A stretch of DNA of 64,000 bases from Heyndrickxia oleronia (GCF_017809215.1 NZ_CP065424.1:2388001-2452000), one strand, 5' to 3'; shown: positions 44,278 to 53,490, counted from the first letter of the stretch. The notes: generated by a model from the letters alone, not told the origin. Translations and numbers: made by a program.

Positions 44278-46221
44278 GTGAATTCCCATACGTTTAAAAT
44301 CCTTGAATTTGATCACGTAAAAGAACTGATTGCTCAATTTACAATGTCTGAAGCAGGAAAGGATAATATCGTAAATTTAGCTCCATCTACAAATGTAAAA
44401 CAAATTCGAGCTTGGTTAGATGAAGTAACAGAGGCAGTCAATATTTTGGAAAAAAGCGCTAGTGTTCCTATCTCTTCATTGAATGGAATGGAACTAATCA
44501 TTAGTCAATTAGACAAAGGTCTGACATTAAAGCCTGCTCATTTTAAAGAGCTCGCAGAATTTTTGATTAGCTGTAAAAGACTTAAGCAATATATGAAGGA
44601 TAAAGAATTTCTTGCACCACGTGTAACCTCGTATGTATATGGCATTGAAGATCTTTCTCGTTTACTTGAAGAAATTGAAAGATGTATTCGTAATGGACGA
44701 GTGGATGATTATGCAAGCAAAGAGCTTGTGAAAATTCGAAAGCAAATGTCCATTCAAGAGGATAGGCTTAAGGATAAACTAAATCAAATCATTAAATCAT
44801 CCAAATACAAATCCTATCTTCAAGAATTTATTGTAAGTGAACGAAATGGTCATTATGTAATTCCAATTAAGAAAGAGTACAAAGGAAAAATAAAAGGGGT
44901 AGTGTTAGATACTTCTGCTTCGGGAGCAACTTTGTATATTGAACCTGAGGAAGCTGCATTCCTTCGAGAACAAATTTCGATACTGAAAGCAAATGAAGAA
45001 ACAGAAGTGGATAGAATTTTAGCTGCCTTAACTGTTTTAGTCGATGAGCATCTGCACGAAATAAGGCTGGCAATGGAGACGATGGTTCATTATGATGTTT
45101 TATTTGCAAAAGCAAAATATAGTCGTCTCATTGAAGGACGAAGTGTTGAAGTAAATGAAACTTTTAATATCCGTCTTAAGGGTGCACGCCATCCGTTATT
45201 AGAAAAACAAGCTGTACCACTAACCATTGAACTAGGCGAACGATACAATGCTTTAATTATTACGGGACCGAACACAGGTGGGAAAACAGTAACGATTAAA
45301 ACCGTTGGATTATTAACAATAATGGTTCAATCTGGTTTGCATATTCCTGTTGATGAGGGGAGTGAAATTAGTATCTTTAAAAAAGTCCTTCTAGATATCG
45401 GGGATGGTCAGAGTATCGAGCAAAATTTGAGTACTTTTAGTTCACATATAAAAAATATTATCGAGCTTCTTAAGGAGGCAAATGAGTATAGTTTAGTTTT
45501 ATTAGATGAGCTTGGATCAGGTACAGATCCTGGAGAGGGAATGGGGTTAGCGACTGCGATATTAAAGCAATTCCATCAAAAGGGTGCCACGATATTAGCA
45601 ACAACTCATTATAGTGAAATTAAAGATTTCGCGGATAAGACGGATGGATTTATGAATGGATCAATGGAATTTGATATCCATACACTACAACCAACCTATC
45701 GTTTAAATATTGGTACTGGCGGTGAAAGTCAAGCATTCGCTATTGCACTGCGATTAGGGATGCATCCAACGATTATATCTGATGCCTATCAAATCACATA
45801 TAAGGAAGAAAAGGTATATGAAATGGAATGTGATAATTCTTTTGAAAAAAGAGAAATGGATAAACAAATTGCTTTGAATCGTTATATAAAAACAAACAAA
45901 CAAAAGAAACCTACTTCAAACCAACCGGTCGTCATGTTCCAACAAGGGGATAATGTTCACATACTGGCAACAGGTGAATACGGCATTATTTATAAAGGGC
46001 CAGATTCATTTGGAAACTATCTTGTCCAAGTGAAAAATGAGAAAAAAACGTTTAATTATAAAAGGTTAAAACTATATATTGCCGCTAATGAATTGTACCC
46101 AGAAGATTATGATTTTAATATTATCTTTGAATCAAAAGAAAATCGAAAGAAAGCACATCTAATGGAGCGAAAACATGTCGATGGATTAACGATTGAAGTG
46201 AATGATAAACAGGAGGATTAA
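44278..46221 (+). CDS. MutS2 paralogue lacking the Smr domain
   Basis: 647 residues from GTG 44278 behind AAGGAGG. N-terminal helical core and clamp (MSEAGKDNIVNLAPS, YVIPIKKEYKGKIKGVVLDT, SGATLYIEPEEA), then the ABC-type ATPase: Walker A ITGPNTGGKTVTIKT (about 330), Walker B LVLLDELGSGTDPGEG (about 405), ATTHYSEIK switch. After the ATPase comes a short linker and a KOW-like segment (FQQGDNVHILATGEYGIIYK), then the protein ends; the Smr nuclease domain of MutS2 (about 785 residues) is absent. MutS2 is known to split collided ribosomes. The two-terminator leader suggests induction under translational stress. Confidence 0.88.
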   Translation: MNSHTFKILEFDHVKELIAQFTMSEAGKDNIVNLAPSTNVKQIRAWLDEVTEAVNILEKSASVPISSLNGMELIISQLDKGLTLKPAHFKELAEFLISCKRLKQYMKDKEFLAPRVTSYVYGIEDLSRLLEEIERCIRNGRVDDYASKELVKIRKQMSIQEDRLKDKLNQIIKSSKYKSYLQEFIVSERNGHYVIPIKKEYKGKIKGVVLDTSASGATLYIEPEEAAFLREQISILKANEETEVDRILAALTVLVDEHLHEIRLAMETMVHYDVLFAKAKYSRLIEGRSVEVNETFNIRLKGARHPLLEKQAVPLTIELGERYNALIITGPNTGGKTVTIKTVGLLTIMVQSGLHIPVDEGSEISIFKKVLLDIGDGQSIEQNLSTFSSHIKNIIELLKEANEYSLVLLDELGSGTDPGEGMGLATAILKQFHQKGATILATTHYSEIKDFADKTDGFMNGSMEFDIHTLQPTYRLNIGTGGESQAFAIALRLGMHPTIISDAYQITYKEEKVYEMECDNSFEKREMDKQIALNRYIKTNKQKKPTSNQPVVMFQQGDNVHILATGEYGIIYKGPDSFGNYLVQVKNEKKTFNYKRLKLYIAANELYPEDYDFNIIFESKENRKKAHLMERKHVDGLTIEVNDKQED

Positions 46222-46266
46222 AAGATATCCATTTCTTTTTTTAGTATAGTAATATAGAATAGATAG

Positions 46267-46310
46267 GGTTGTCTAATAAGAGGTCATGCCTCATATTAGA
46301 TAACCTTTTT
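46267..46310 (+). terminator. Terminator between MutS2-like gene and helicase
   Basis: GGTTGTCTAATA / TATTAGATAACC (one mismatch) with an inner GAGG / CCTC stem, followed by T5. It lies 31 bases before the helicase start, so it could also attenuate that gene. Confidence 0.75.
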
Positions 46311-46340
46311 CAAGTTAATATAGTAAAAAGGATACTAATT

Positions 46341-48584
46341 ATGACAACCATAAAACAATATATTAAAGAATGGCAGGTAGCCCTTCAACATGAAATAGCA
46401 TATGTGAAAAAATACGGTAGTACTAAATATCATGTTTCTAATGGTCATTTACTATCAAGTGACCAATCATATTCCTATTACTTTGAAACAGCTACATCTT
46501 TGCGAATACCTGTAGGTTCAACCATCCGACTGGAATGGGAAGAATGGAAACAGACAGGTAGAGTCCTTTCATCGGAAGGGAAAAGTATCATTATTAGTTT
46601 TGAAAAAAGCTTTGGAGATTTAGTTTCTAATGCCATATTATTTCATGATCCATGGGAACTTCTCGAACAGCTTATTCAACGTCTCGATGATGCTAAAAAA
46701 AGTAAGAAAAAAAGAAATCGCATGCTTCAAGTAATCACTCCAAGCCTACTAGCGAAACACCCAACTAATCATATTAAAAGTAATATCCATGAGCTAGTCC
46801 TGCGATCAAAGTATAATCCAGTAACTTATGTGTGGGGACCACCAGGTACTGGGAAAACATATACTCTCGCACGAGTTGCCGCTAATAAGTATTTTAAAGA
46901 GAAACGTGTTCTTGTTTTATCCCATAGTAATCAAGCCGTCGATGTATTAATGGGTGAAATTAATCATTTTGTACAAAAAATGGACAAACAAGTTGAAGGA
47001 GAAATATTACGCTACGGAATGAGTGGAGCTTCTGTGACGAATGATTTTTTAACAACGATGCAATTAGTTGAAAAACGTGAACCCGGTCTTTTTGATAAAA
47101 GACTTCGATTTTCCGAACTAAAACGAGGATTAAAGAATGATTTAAGTCAATCATTTAGCCATAGAGATACAGATCAATTATTAGAGATTGAAGAAAAGTT
47201 AGCAAGAGTACTTGAGCGAATTCGTAGAAAAGAAATTGAATTTGTTAAGGAAGCAAAGATTATAGGAACAACATTAGCGAAAGCGGCAGGTGATGCGGCA
47301 ATTTTCGAACAGGAGTTTGATATTGTCATCATTGATGAAGCAAGTATGGCATATGTTCCACAAATTGCTTTTGCCTCATCATTAGCTAAACGTGTAATCG
47401 TGTGTGGTGATTTTAAACAATTACCACCTATTGCTTCAGCCGGAGATTCTAAAGTCAATGAGTGGTTAAAGGAAGACATTTTCCATAAGGCTAACGTTGT
47501 TAAAGGAATTGACACAGCTGAATTTCACCCACATCTTTTTTTATTAAAAAAACAAAGAAGGATGCATCCGGAAATTTCAGGCTTTACAAATCAACACATT
47601 TACCAATCTCTTGTTGGTGATCATGAAAAAGTAGGTGAACAAAGACGTTCCATCGCTTTAAAAAAACCATTTTCAAAGCGTGCATCGGTATTATTAGACA
47701 CCAGTTTTACAGGAGAATTTTGCATTAATGAACAGGCATCTCATTCAAGAATGAATCCATTACATTTATTCCTGTCTTTCCAATTAATCCATGAGGCATA
47801 TATGGATGGAATGACATCCATTGGATATGTTACTCCATTTCGGGCACAAGCCGTTTTAATGGAACATTTATTGGCTGATTTATATGAAAAGGAATGTGGG
47901 GAAGCGGATATTATTTCAGCTACTGTTCATCGTTTTCAAGGTAGTGAACGTGAGATGATTATTTTTGATACAGTCGATGGATACCCACAAAATCGCGCAA
48001 GTATGCTGTTAGCAGGTCGTGAAAGTGAAAGGCTCATTAATGTGGCTATGACAAGAGCGAAAGGTAAATTTATTAACGTGACCGATAAAAAGTTTATTCG
48101 TAAACAGATTTATCCTAATAAAACAATTAGGCAGCTTGTTGACTATCAAGAGAAACATAAGCAAAGTGTTTCCCCTTGTGAAATTGGCCAATGGATAAAA
48201 CATCAGCATCCACGATTACGATGGATTCATGCTCGTAAGTTAGAACCAGTTTTTGAGGATATTCAGCATGCTTCACGATCTATTGTGATTTCATTACCAG
48301 ACCACACGGTCCTTTCTAAACAGTGGGTTGAAATATTGAATAATCGATCGAATAAAATAAAACTAACGATAATCGCAACAAAGGACATCAAACCTATTAA
48401 TAAATATAAAAAAATAGATCATTCCTTGCCGTTTCCATTTGTTTCTATTGATGAACAAATCATTTGGTTGGGACTTCCACTAGAAGGAATGAAAAGGCTC
48501 AAACCACCATATATTACTGCAAGACTTGATGCTCCATCATTCTCTGAATATTTTTTAAAACAATTGCCGATTCATTCTGAATGA
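46341..48584 (+). CDS. Upf1-like SF1B helicase with C-terminal extension
   Basis: 747 residues from ATG 46341 (AAAAGGATAC upstream; the longer frame starts inside the terminator hairpin). About 160 N-terminal residues include a small barrel (SLRIPVGSTIRLEWEEW). Motifs: Walker A WGPPGTGKTYTLARV, Walker B VIIDEASMAYVPQ, motif III GDFKQLPPIA, motif IV KKQRRMHPEI, TPFRAQAVLM, motif V ATVHRFQGSEREM, motif VI NVAMTRAKG. The last 110 residues (LEPVFEDIQHASRSIVISLP) resemble a phospholipase-D-like fold without visible HKD. Upf1-like helicases unwind RNA or DNA. Adjacent to a MutS2-like ATPase. Confidence 0.88.
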   Translation: MTTIKQYIKEWQVALQHEIAYVKKYGSTKYHVSNGHLLSSDQSYSYYFETATSLRIPVGSTIRLEWEEWKQTGRVLSSEGKSIIISFEKSFGDLVSNAILFHDPWELLEQLIQRLDDAKKSKKKRNRMLQVITPSLLAKHPTNHIKSNIHELVLRSKYNPVTYVWGPPGTGKTYTLARVAANKYFKEKRVLVLSHSNQAVDVLMGEINHFVQKMDKQVEGEILRYGMSGASVTNDFLTTMQLVEKREPGLFDKRLRFSELKRGLKNDLSQSFSHRDTDQLLEIEEKLARVLERIRRKEIEFVKEAKIIGTTLAKAAGDAAIFEQEFDIVIIDEASMAYVPQIAFASSLAKRVIVCGDFKQLPPIASAGDSKVNEWLKEDIFHKANVVKGIDTAEFHPHLFLLKKQRRMHPEISGFTNQHIYQSLVGDHEKVGEQRRSIALKKPFSKRASVLLDTSFTGEFCINEQASHSRMNPLHLFLSFQLIHEAYMDGMTSIGYVTPFRAQAVLMEHLLADLYEKECGEADIISATVHRFQGSEREMIIFDTVDGYPQNRASMLLAGRESERLINVAMTRAKGKFINVTDKKFIRKQIYPNKTIRQLVDYQEKHKQSVSPCEIGQWIKHQHPRLRWIHARKLEPVFEDIQHASRSIVISLPDHTVLSKQWVEILNNRSNKIKLTIIATKDIKPINKYKKIDHSLPFPFVSIDEQIIWLGLPLEGMKRLKPPYITARLDAPSFSEYFLKQLPIHSE

Positions 48585-48641
48585 GTTTTTCCTTGTATTT
48601 AAATAAAGAGAAGTACTGGAGTTTGCAATACAGAAAGAGGA

Positions 48642-48668
48642 GACCAACGCTGCTAATGCGTTGGTCTT
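48642..48668. terminator. Bidirectional terminator between convergent genes
   Basis: GACCAACGC-TGCTAAT-GCGTTGGTC perfect 9-bp stem between the helicase and corA-like genes. Confidence 0.75.
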
Positions 48669-48697
48669 CATATATACTACTAGCTCTACTAAGTATT

Positions 48698-49630
48698 TTA
48701 TTTAAAAAATGACCCTTTTTTACTACTTTTCAAAAGGTCTCCAGTCCAACCTTTCATTTTTAAATAACCATAAAATCCAATTGTAGAGACAACGATAAGG
48801 AATAATGATAGTAAGTAGCCATATTTCCATTCAAGTTCCGGCATAAATTTGAAGTTCATTCCCCATAACGCCCCTAAAGCCATTAATGGAGTGAAAATAG
48901 TCGTTATTACAGTTAAAGTTTTCATTATTTCATTTCCCCGATGGGAGGAAATCACTTCTTCTAGATTAATAATAGAATCAATTTCATGCTCGTATTCGTT
49001 GATTAGCTCGATAGCTCGTTCAATTCTTTTACATGTACGTTTAAATATTTCTCCTTTATTTACATCCTCAAGAAAGGCCTCCTCAATTCCGATTTTCACT
49101 TCTTTTACAGGAATTAATAGACTTTTCCATACTAATAGCTCATGGCGACGCTTATAAATTTTATCGAGAATGCTCGTTTCGTTTTTTTTATGAAAATGCC
49201 AAGTCATTTTTTTTAGTTCATCTTCAAATCGATCAATTCCATATAACATCTCATTCATTAGTTCACCAATTATGATTAAAAATCCATCAATTGCATTGTC
49301 TGCCCGATCAATTTGTGCTAGAAGGAAGGATTTATTATTTCGTTTAAGAAATGATAAATCAAGATCTACGGTAATGAACTGATCAAGCGTTAAATAAAAA
49401 TGAAAGATTTTGTAATCCTGTTCATCCTTGAAATTTTGTTTGTAAATAAGTGATCCCTTCACAATTCTTTTATTATCATCGTGTATTTCAATTCTTAATA
49501 TATTTTTCCTATTTTCCTTCACTTGATTGAGCCATTCCTTATTCAAGGAGTAGCTATCTTCTTCAATAATTTGTTTTATTTGATCTATTTCATTTTTCTT
49601 AAATTGATACCATTTCCAGCTATTTGTCAT
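48698..49630 (-). CDS. CorA-family divalent cation transporter
   Basis: 310 residues from ATG 49630 with AGGGATG upstream; the N-terminal extension in the longer frame is membrane-like and unlikely. A long cytoplasmic domain, then two C-terminal membrane spans with the ion-gate signature GMN in ALGALWGMNF, and the basic C-terminal tail KSSKKGS. CorA proteins form homopentameric Mg2+ (or Zn2+/Co2+) channels. Divergent from the RCK_C-domain gene. The conserved MMG/MPEL loop reads FMPELEW. Confidence 0.92.
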   Translation of the reverse strand: MTNSWKWYQFKKNEIDQIKQIIEEDSYSLNKEWLNQVKENRKNILRIEIHDDNKRIVKGSLIYKQNFKDEQDYKIFHFYLTLDQFITVDLDLSFLKRNNKSFLLAQIDRADNAIDGFLIIIGELMNEMLYGIDRFEDELKKMTWHFHKKNETSILDKIYKRRHELLVWKSLLIPVKEVKIGIEEAFLEDVNKGEIFKRTCKRIERAIELINEYEHEIDSIINLEEVISSHRGNEIMKTLTVITTIFTPLMALGALWGMNFKFMPELEWKYGYLLSLFLIVVSTIGFYGYLKMKGWTGDLLKSSKKGSFFK

Positions 49631-49877
49631 ATTATCATCCCTATTTTTAAAGTATTTTCCTACCCATTCCCGATTGTTGAAAAAATAAAACCTCTGATAA
49701 CTATGTTTTTCTATGAAAGGAAGGAGGTAATAACAAATAAAAAAATATAAAAAGAATGACATCATTCTATTGTTTCAAGAGAAATCGAAATATCGGCTTA
49801 TGCAATACGATATTACGAAGCAGCATTGTCTAAAAAGGGCATCATTATTTCTCAACTATTATTGTGGGGTGAATAAA

Positions 49878-50600
49878 ATGAATTTACTATTTTTACTTAT
49901 CTATTTTGTTGTCATCACAGCTGTCATAGAAATTCATGTCATACTATTTCGGTTAACTGGTCTGAAATTGGAAGTTTCGCGTTTCCAAGTCATCTCGATG
50001 ATGACAGGTACAGGATTTACAACTGGAGAATCAGAACTTATATTAGGACATCCAGTTCGTAGAAAGCTAGCGATATTTCTTATATTATTTGGAGCATTTT
50101 CACTTGCAATAATTATCTCATCTATAAGTAATTTTCTTTCAGATGATTTAGGAATAAAGGAAACTCTATATGTTGCAACAGGGCTATTATTGGTACTAGG
50201 AGTATTAAAATTGACTTCCATCCAAAGGGGATTGTCCCAATTATTTAATAAAAATATGAAGAAAAATATTGAACTTGGTGATTTACCTATGCGAGATATA
50301 TTTTTAACAGATAAAACAGATGATCTAGTAAATCTTCACATATATAAAGAATCTTATTTATTTCATAACACCATTAAGGACGTACTCAAACAATACGATC
50401 AGTTAGATATGGTTGTATTGTTTATTAAAAGAGGAGAATTGAAAATCAGAAAAAATATCTATCAGACGAAAATCCACGAAGGTGATCAAATATTACTATT
50501 CGGTAGCAAAGAGGTAATTAGAGAGAAATTTAAAAATGATCTTAATATAATGGAAGATAAAATGAAAAATCAAACTCACACACCAATTTCAGAAGATTAA
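49878..50600 (+). CDS. Membrane protein with C-terminal RCK_C (TrkA-C) domain
   Basis: 240 residues from ATG 49878 behind GGGGTGA; the longer upstream frame lacks a site. Three membrane spans (residues 1-22, a central FLILFGAFSLAIIISSISNF, and ATGLLLVLGVLKL), then RCK_C at about 135-225: DMVVLFIKRGELKIRKNIYQ, IHEGDQILLFGSKEVIREKF. RCK_C domains bind ligands such as cyclic di-AMP and gate K+ transport. The MMTGTGFTTGESELI segment resembles a pore-like or Trk filter motif. Divergent from corA, both ion-related. Confidence 0.8.
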   Translation: MNLLFLLIYFVVITAVIEIHVILFRLTGLKLEVSRFQVISMMTGTGFTTGESELILGHPVRRKLAIFLILFGAFSLAIIISSISNFLSDDLGIKETLYVATGLLLVLGVLKLTSIQRGLSQLFNKNMKKNIELGDLPMRDIFLTDKTDDLVNLHIYKESYLFHNTIKDVLKQYDQLDMVVLFIKRGELKIRKNIYQTKIHEGDQILLFGSKEVIREKFKNDLNIMEDKMKNQTHTPISED

Positions 50601-50821
50601 TTATCGTAGATTTTCATATTTACAAAATAGTGAAAGGATCCTTCGTGCTGGTTATACTTGAATACCTACAAAACTATGGGATTTTATATTGGTAGGTATA
50701 GGGATGAATGTTGAAAACAGTTAATTCTATTTACTTGAATCTAGTTTTTTGTTTATGAAGCGTAAAAATGGGTATTTTAATTATTAAACAATACTAATTA
50801 AAAATGAGGAGTGAAAAAGTT

Positions 50822-51073
50822 ATGGGAATTATTTGGGCTTTAATTGTCGGAGGAATTATCGGATGGCTAGCAGGTTTGATCATAGGTCGAGATGTACCAG
50901 GAGGGATTATCGGCAATATCATTGCAGGATTTATTGGAGCTTGGGTAGGTTCATTAATATTAGGGGAATGGGGACCTGAAGCTGGTGGATTCTATATTAT
51001 TCCAGCTTTAATTGGAGCGATTGTTCTCATATTAATTTTAACCTTCATTATGAAGAGTTTAAGAAGAAGTTAG
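50822..51073 (+). CDS. GlsB/YeaQ/YmgE-family stress membrane protein
   Basis: 83 residues from ATG 50822 behind GAGGAGTG. Three Gly-rich membrane spans: ALIVGGIIGWLAGLIIG, GGIIGNIIAGFIGAWVGSLI, IIPALIGAIVLILILTF, with the RDVPGGIIGN motif of the transglycosylase-associated family. Members are general-stress induced; function unknown. A terminator follows at 51178. Confidence 0.9.
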   Translation: MGIIWALIVGGIIGWLAGLIIGRDVPGGIIGNIIAGFIGAWVGSLILGEWGPEAGGFYIIPALIGAIVLILILTFIMKSLRRS

Positions 51074-51177
51074 AACAAAAACAAAGTTATCTATAATATT
51101 ATTATGTAAACAATATATCGTTGATACCAATTGTTTTTTCTATAAATGAAAGGTATAAAACGAAATATACTTTACAG

Positions 51178-51208
51178 CAGCACCTCATGACGAAGGTGCT
51201 GTTCTTTT
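51178..51208 (+). terminator. Terminator after glsB-like gene
   Basis: CAGCACCT-N8-AGGTGCTG followed by TTCTTTT. Confidence 0.75.
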
Positions 51209-51497
51209 GTGGGTAAATAATCACCAGTACTATTTATGTTTTGGACTTAATTTCGGATCTTTTGTTATCCAAAATAGATCAATTATAATAAGGTGTATCT
51301 ATCAAACTAGTAGCACCATTTGTCAAACATTATTGTTATATATTAGTTGTAATGCAAAAAAGACTTTTGTAGTACTAAAATGTATTTTTAATCCCATTGA
51401 AAACCATATTTGCTTTTTATGACTATAGATCTGTTTGTTTATTGACTCCGATTCAATTTATGTTACGATCATATTAAGTTAAGAAAAAGGAACGTAT

Positions 51498-51536
51498 ATG
51501 ATTGAATCTTATTGTATCGAAGCGAAGGATGTATAA
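51498..51536 (+). CDS. Possible 12-codon upstream ORF of the YbaN-like gene
   Basis: ATG 51498 follows AAAAAGGAACG and encodes MIESYCIEAKDV, ending seven bases before the likely ATG (51544) of the next gene and overlapping its alternative start (51529). It may couple translation to the downstream gene or be chance. Confidence 0.35.
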   Translation: MIESYCIEAKDV

Positions 51537-51543
51537 AAAGGTG

Positions 51544-51921
51544 ATGACAGTAAAAAAAATAAAAAGTTTCCTGTTTATGCTTTTAGGTTTCATCTCTTTA
51601 GGGATTGGTATTGTTGGGACTGTACTACCAGGCTTGCCTGGCGGTCCGTTTTATTTATTTGCAACTTTTTGTTTTACGAAAAGTTCAAAACGATTTGAAA
51701 AGTGGTTCAAAGGCACGACCATTTATAAAAAATACGTTTTAGCATTTCTTCAGAAAAAAGGAATGACACGAAAAGAGAAAATCCGTATCAATTTAATTGC
51801 TGATATCTTTATTTTAATTTCTGTCATATATATCGATTTCCTTTTGCTAAAAATAGTATTAGTAGTTTTGGCTCTTTATAAACATTATTATTTTATTAAA
51901 AAAATCAAAACGATTGAATAG
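51544..51921 (+). CDS. YbaN/DUF454-family membrane protein
   Basis: 125 residues from ATG 51544; an in-frame ATG at 51529 is an alternative and no site is ideal for either. Pattern of DUF454: LFMLLGFISLGIGIVGTVLP, GLPGGPFYLFATFCFTKSSK, RFEKWF, then RKEKIRINLIADIFILISV. Three membrane spans, inner membrane, function unknown. Monocistronic. A GC-stem (51991-52016, ACCCCGT / ACGGGGT) follows and may terminate it. Confidence 0.85.
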   Translation: MTVKKIKSFLFMLLGFISLGIGIVGTVLPGLPGGPFYLFATFCFTKSSKRFEKWFKGTTIYKKYVLAFLQKKGMTRKEKIRINLIADIFILISVIYIDFLLLKIVLVVLALYKHYYFIKKIKTIE

Positions 51922-52084
51922 ATTTTAAACTGCATTTATTTTTAAATTTAGTGAAGTACCTTTCAAAAAAAATTAAACAACTATATTTTTACCCCGTCCT
52001 AAATATAGAACGGGGTTATTCATATTAATTTTCTCGGTATTGGCAGCGAGTAATTAGGTATTATAAAAAATGCTGTTTTCGGAT

Positions 52085-52136
52085 CGTTGTTGCTCATGTA
52101 TAAGCAAAACCTACTGCTGGCTTTTTCGTAAAAAAA
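52085..52136 (-). repeat. Degenerate copy of the 47-bp repeat (copy D)
   Basis: On the minus strand GCCAGCAGTAGGTTTTGC then GAGCAACAACGA resembles GGCAGTTGGGCTTTTAC ... GCAACAAAC of copies A-C, with several differences. Confidence 0.35.
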
Positions 52137-52301
52137 TGGAATTAGCGTTCTTATGAAGGTTACAGCATTTTATTCATTGAGATGATGGGGCTATTTAGGC
52201 TTCACCTATTTTTTTCGTTAAAACATTACTAATTTGTAACAATATTTGAAAAAGAGCATTCATCGAAAAGCAGGTCAGTGGATGGTGTATTCTAGAATAG
52301 A

Positions 52302-52583
52302 TTATAGTCTAACCTTAACCTCAGTACCGTCCTTAGCTTTGACATCCACTAGCACGATTCCCTTATATTTTTTCAATTCCTTGACGATAGGCTTTAATGT
52401 ATTTTTCTCTATTAGTGGAAGGGTAAAGTCCAATTTTTTTCTTTCGAAATGCTCTTTTGTCCATCTGTTTAGATTCTGCTGAAAAATTTTTGAAGACAAA
52501 ATTGAAATAACAATGTTTAAAATAGAGTATGGGATTGGGATGGTAAACCGCACGTCTTTTGCTTTTACTTTTACATGCATCAT
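52302..52583 (-). CDS. Small protein of the DUF2089 operon
   Basis: 93 residues from ATG 52583, ten bases after the preceding gene's stop. Central region FTIPIPYSILNIVISILSSK and C-terminal IVLVDVKAKDGTEVKVRL resemble the C-terminal half of its neighbour (VNLPIKLVKVVLMAGHS ... IQSANGDTVSVIID), so the two may share a fold by duplication. No membrane anchor is certain. Third gene of the operon DUF2089 / SHOCT-like / this protein. Confidence 0.7.
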   Translation of the reverse strand: MMHVKVKAKDVRFTIPIPYSILNIVISILSSKIFQQNLNRWTKEHFERKKLDFTLPLIEKNTLKPIVKELKKYKGIVLVDVKAKDGTEVKVRL

Positions 52584-52592
52584 AAGCAATCA

Positions 52593-52982
52593 CTAATCAA
52601 TGATAACCGAAACGGTATCTCCGTTTGCCGATTGAATATCAACAATTTGTCCATCTAATTCGTTTTCGATTGCTTCAATAATAAGGTCTATGTCTATATC
52701 TTTCACATATTTTTCCGCTTGTGGAATACTCGCAGCAATACTATGTCCTGCCATTAATACTACCTTGACAAGTTTGATAGGTAAGTTGACAGTGACATTA
52801 TCATTTTCGGTTGATACTACACGAATTTTCAATGTTTTATCTAAATATTTACTTGGTTTATCAAAAGGCTTATTACCTGTTTCTTCTTTCTCTTTTAATA
52901 TTTGAATCAGTTCTGATCCCTTATCTGCATCAATCTTACCCTCTTGAACCATTGTTAACACTCTTGTAATTTCCTCTTTCAT
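52593..52982 (-). CDS. SHOCT-like domain protein
   Basis: 129 residues, ATG 52982 (AGGGAGGAATT upstream). N-terminal short helical hairpin EEITRVLTMVQEGKIDADKG is SHOCT-like (an oligomerisation or lipid-contact motif, as in YvlB). The C-terminal half TLKIRVVSTENDNVTVNLPI and GQIVDIQSANGDTVSVIID resembles DUF4097-associated repeats. Cotranscribed with the DUF2089 gene 14 bases upstream. Confidence 0.78.
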   Translation of the reverse strand: MKEEITRVLTMVQEGKIDADKGSELIQILKEKEETGNKPFDKPSKYLDKTLKIRVVSTENDNVTVNLPIKLVKVVLMAGHSIAASIPQAEKYVKDIDIDLIIEAIENELDGQIVDIQSANGDTVSVIID

Positions 52983-52995
52983 GATAAATTCCTCC

Positions 52996-53361
52996 CTATT
53001 CCTCTTTTAAGAGCTTAATGGCTTCTTCTGGTGTGATCTCGCCATTTTCCAACATAGTGACAACTTTTTTCTCGTCTACTACATTTTTCTTCTTCTGCAC
53101 ATATCCAAGGGATGAAATGATATCTGTTAGCTTACCTCGAACCGTTGGGTATGAAATCCCCAGTTCCTTTTCAACTTCTTTGATATTCCCTCTGCAAGTT
53201 AAAAATACTTCCACAAAATGAAGCTGATCCTTAGATAAGGATGCCAGCTTTGATAATTCAAACTCATTTTCAATCGTAGTATGACAATGAGAGCACTCCA
53301 ACTTTGTAATTTTCAATGTTTTACTGCAGACAGGACAATTTGTGATTACTTTATAAGCCAT
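52996..53361 (-). CDS. DUF2089 zinc-ribbon/HTH regulator
   Basis: 121 residues from ATG 53361 behind GGAAGGGA. Zinc ribbon CPVC...CSHC (residues 8-28), then FVEVFLTCRGNIKEVEKELG and ISYPTVRGKLTDIISSLGY, a helix-turn-helix of the DUF2089 family, and a SHOCT-like tail ENGEITPEEAIKLLKEE. It probably regulates its own operon. The upstream region (53400-53490) is extremely A+T-rich with ATTATTAATAAT dyads that may be its target. Confidence 0.85.
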   Translation of the reverse strand: MAYKVITNCPVCSKTLKITKLECSHCHTTIENEFELSKLASLSKDQLHFVEVFLTCRGNIKEVEKELGISYPTVRGKLTDIISSLGYVQKKKNVVDEKKVVTMLENGEITPEEAIKLLKEE

Positions 53362-53399
53362 AATAAAATCCCTTCCTATTAGTTGATTCAATTATACAA

Positions 53400-53490
53400 C
53401 ATAAAATTAAAAATAAAAATAATAATATTTAAATATTTCTTTAATAAAATTAATAATATTAATTAATTCTTTAACATTATTAATAATGTG
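53400..53490 (-). promoter_or_regulatory. A+T-rich dyad region upstream of the DUF2089 operon
   Basis: Repeated TTAATAATATTAA and ATTATTAATAAT palindromic words within 90 bases directly before the operon. Could be an operator for the DUF2089 protein or an UP-like element; function not shown. Confidence 0.4.

Noticed and set aside
51207..51422. 71-codon + strand frame after the glsB-like gene
   Set aside because: Begins inside the terminator tail, lacks a ribosome site, Cys-rich low-quality sequence.
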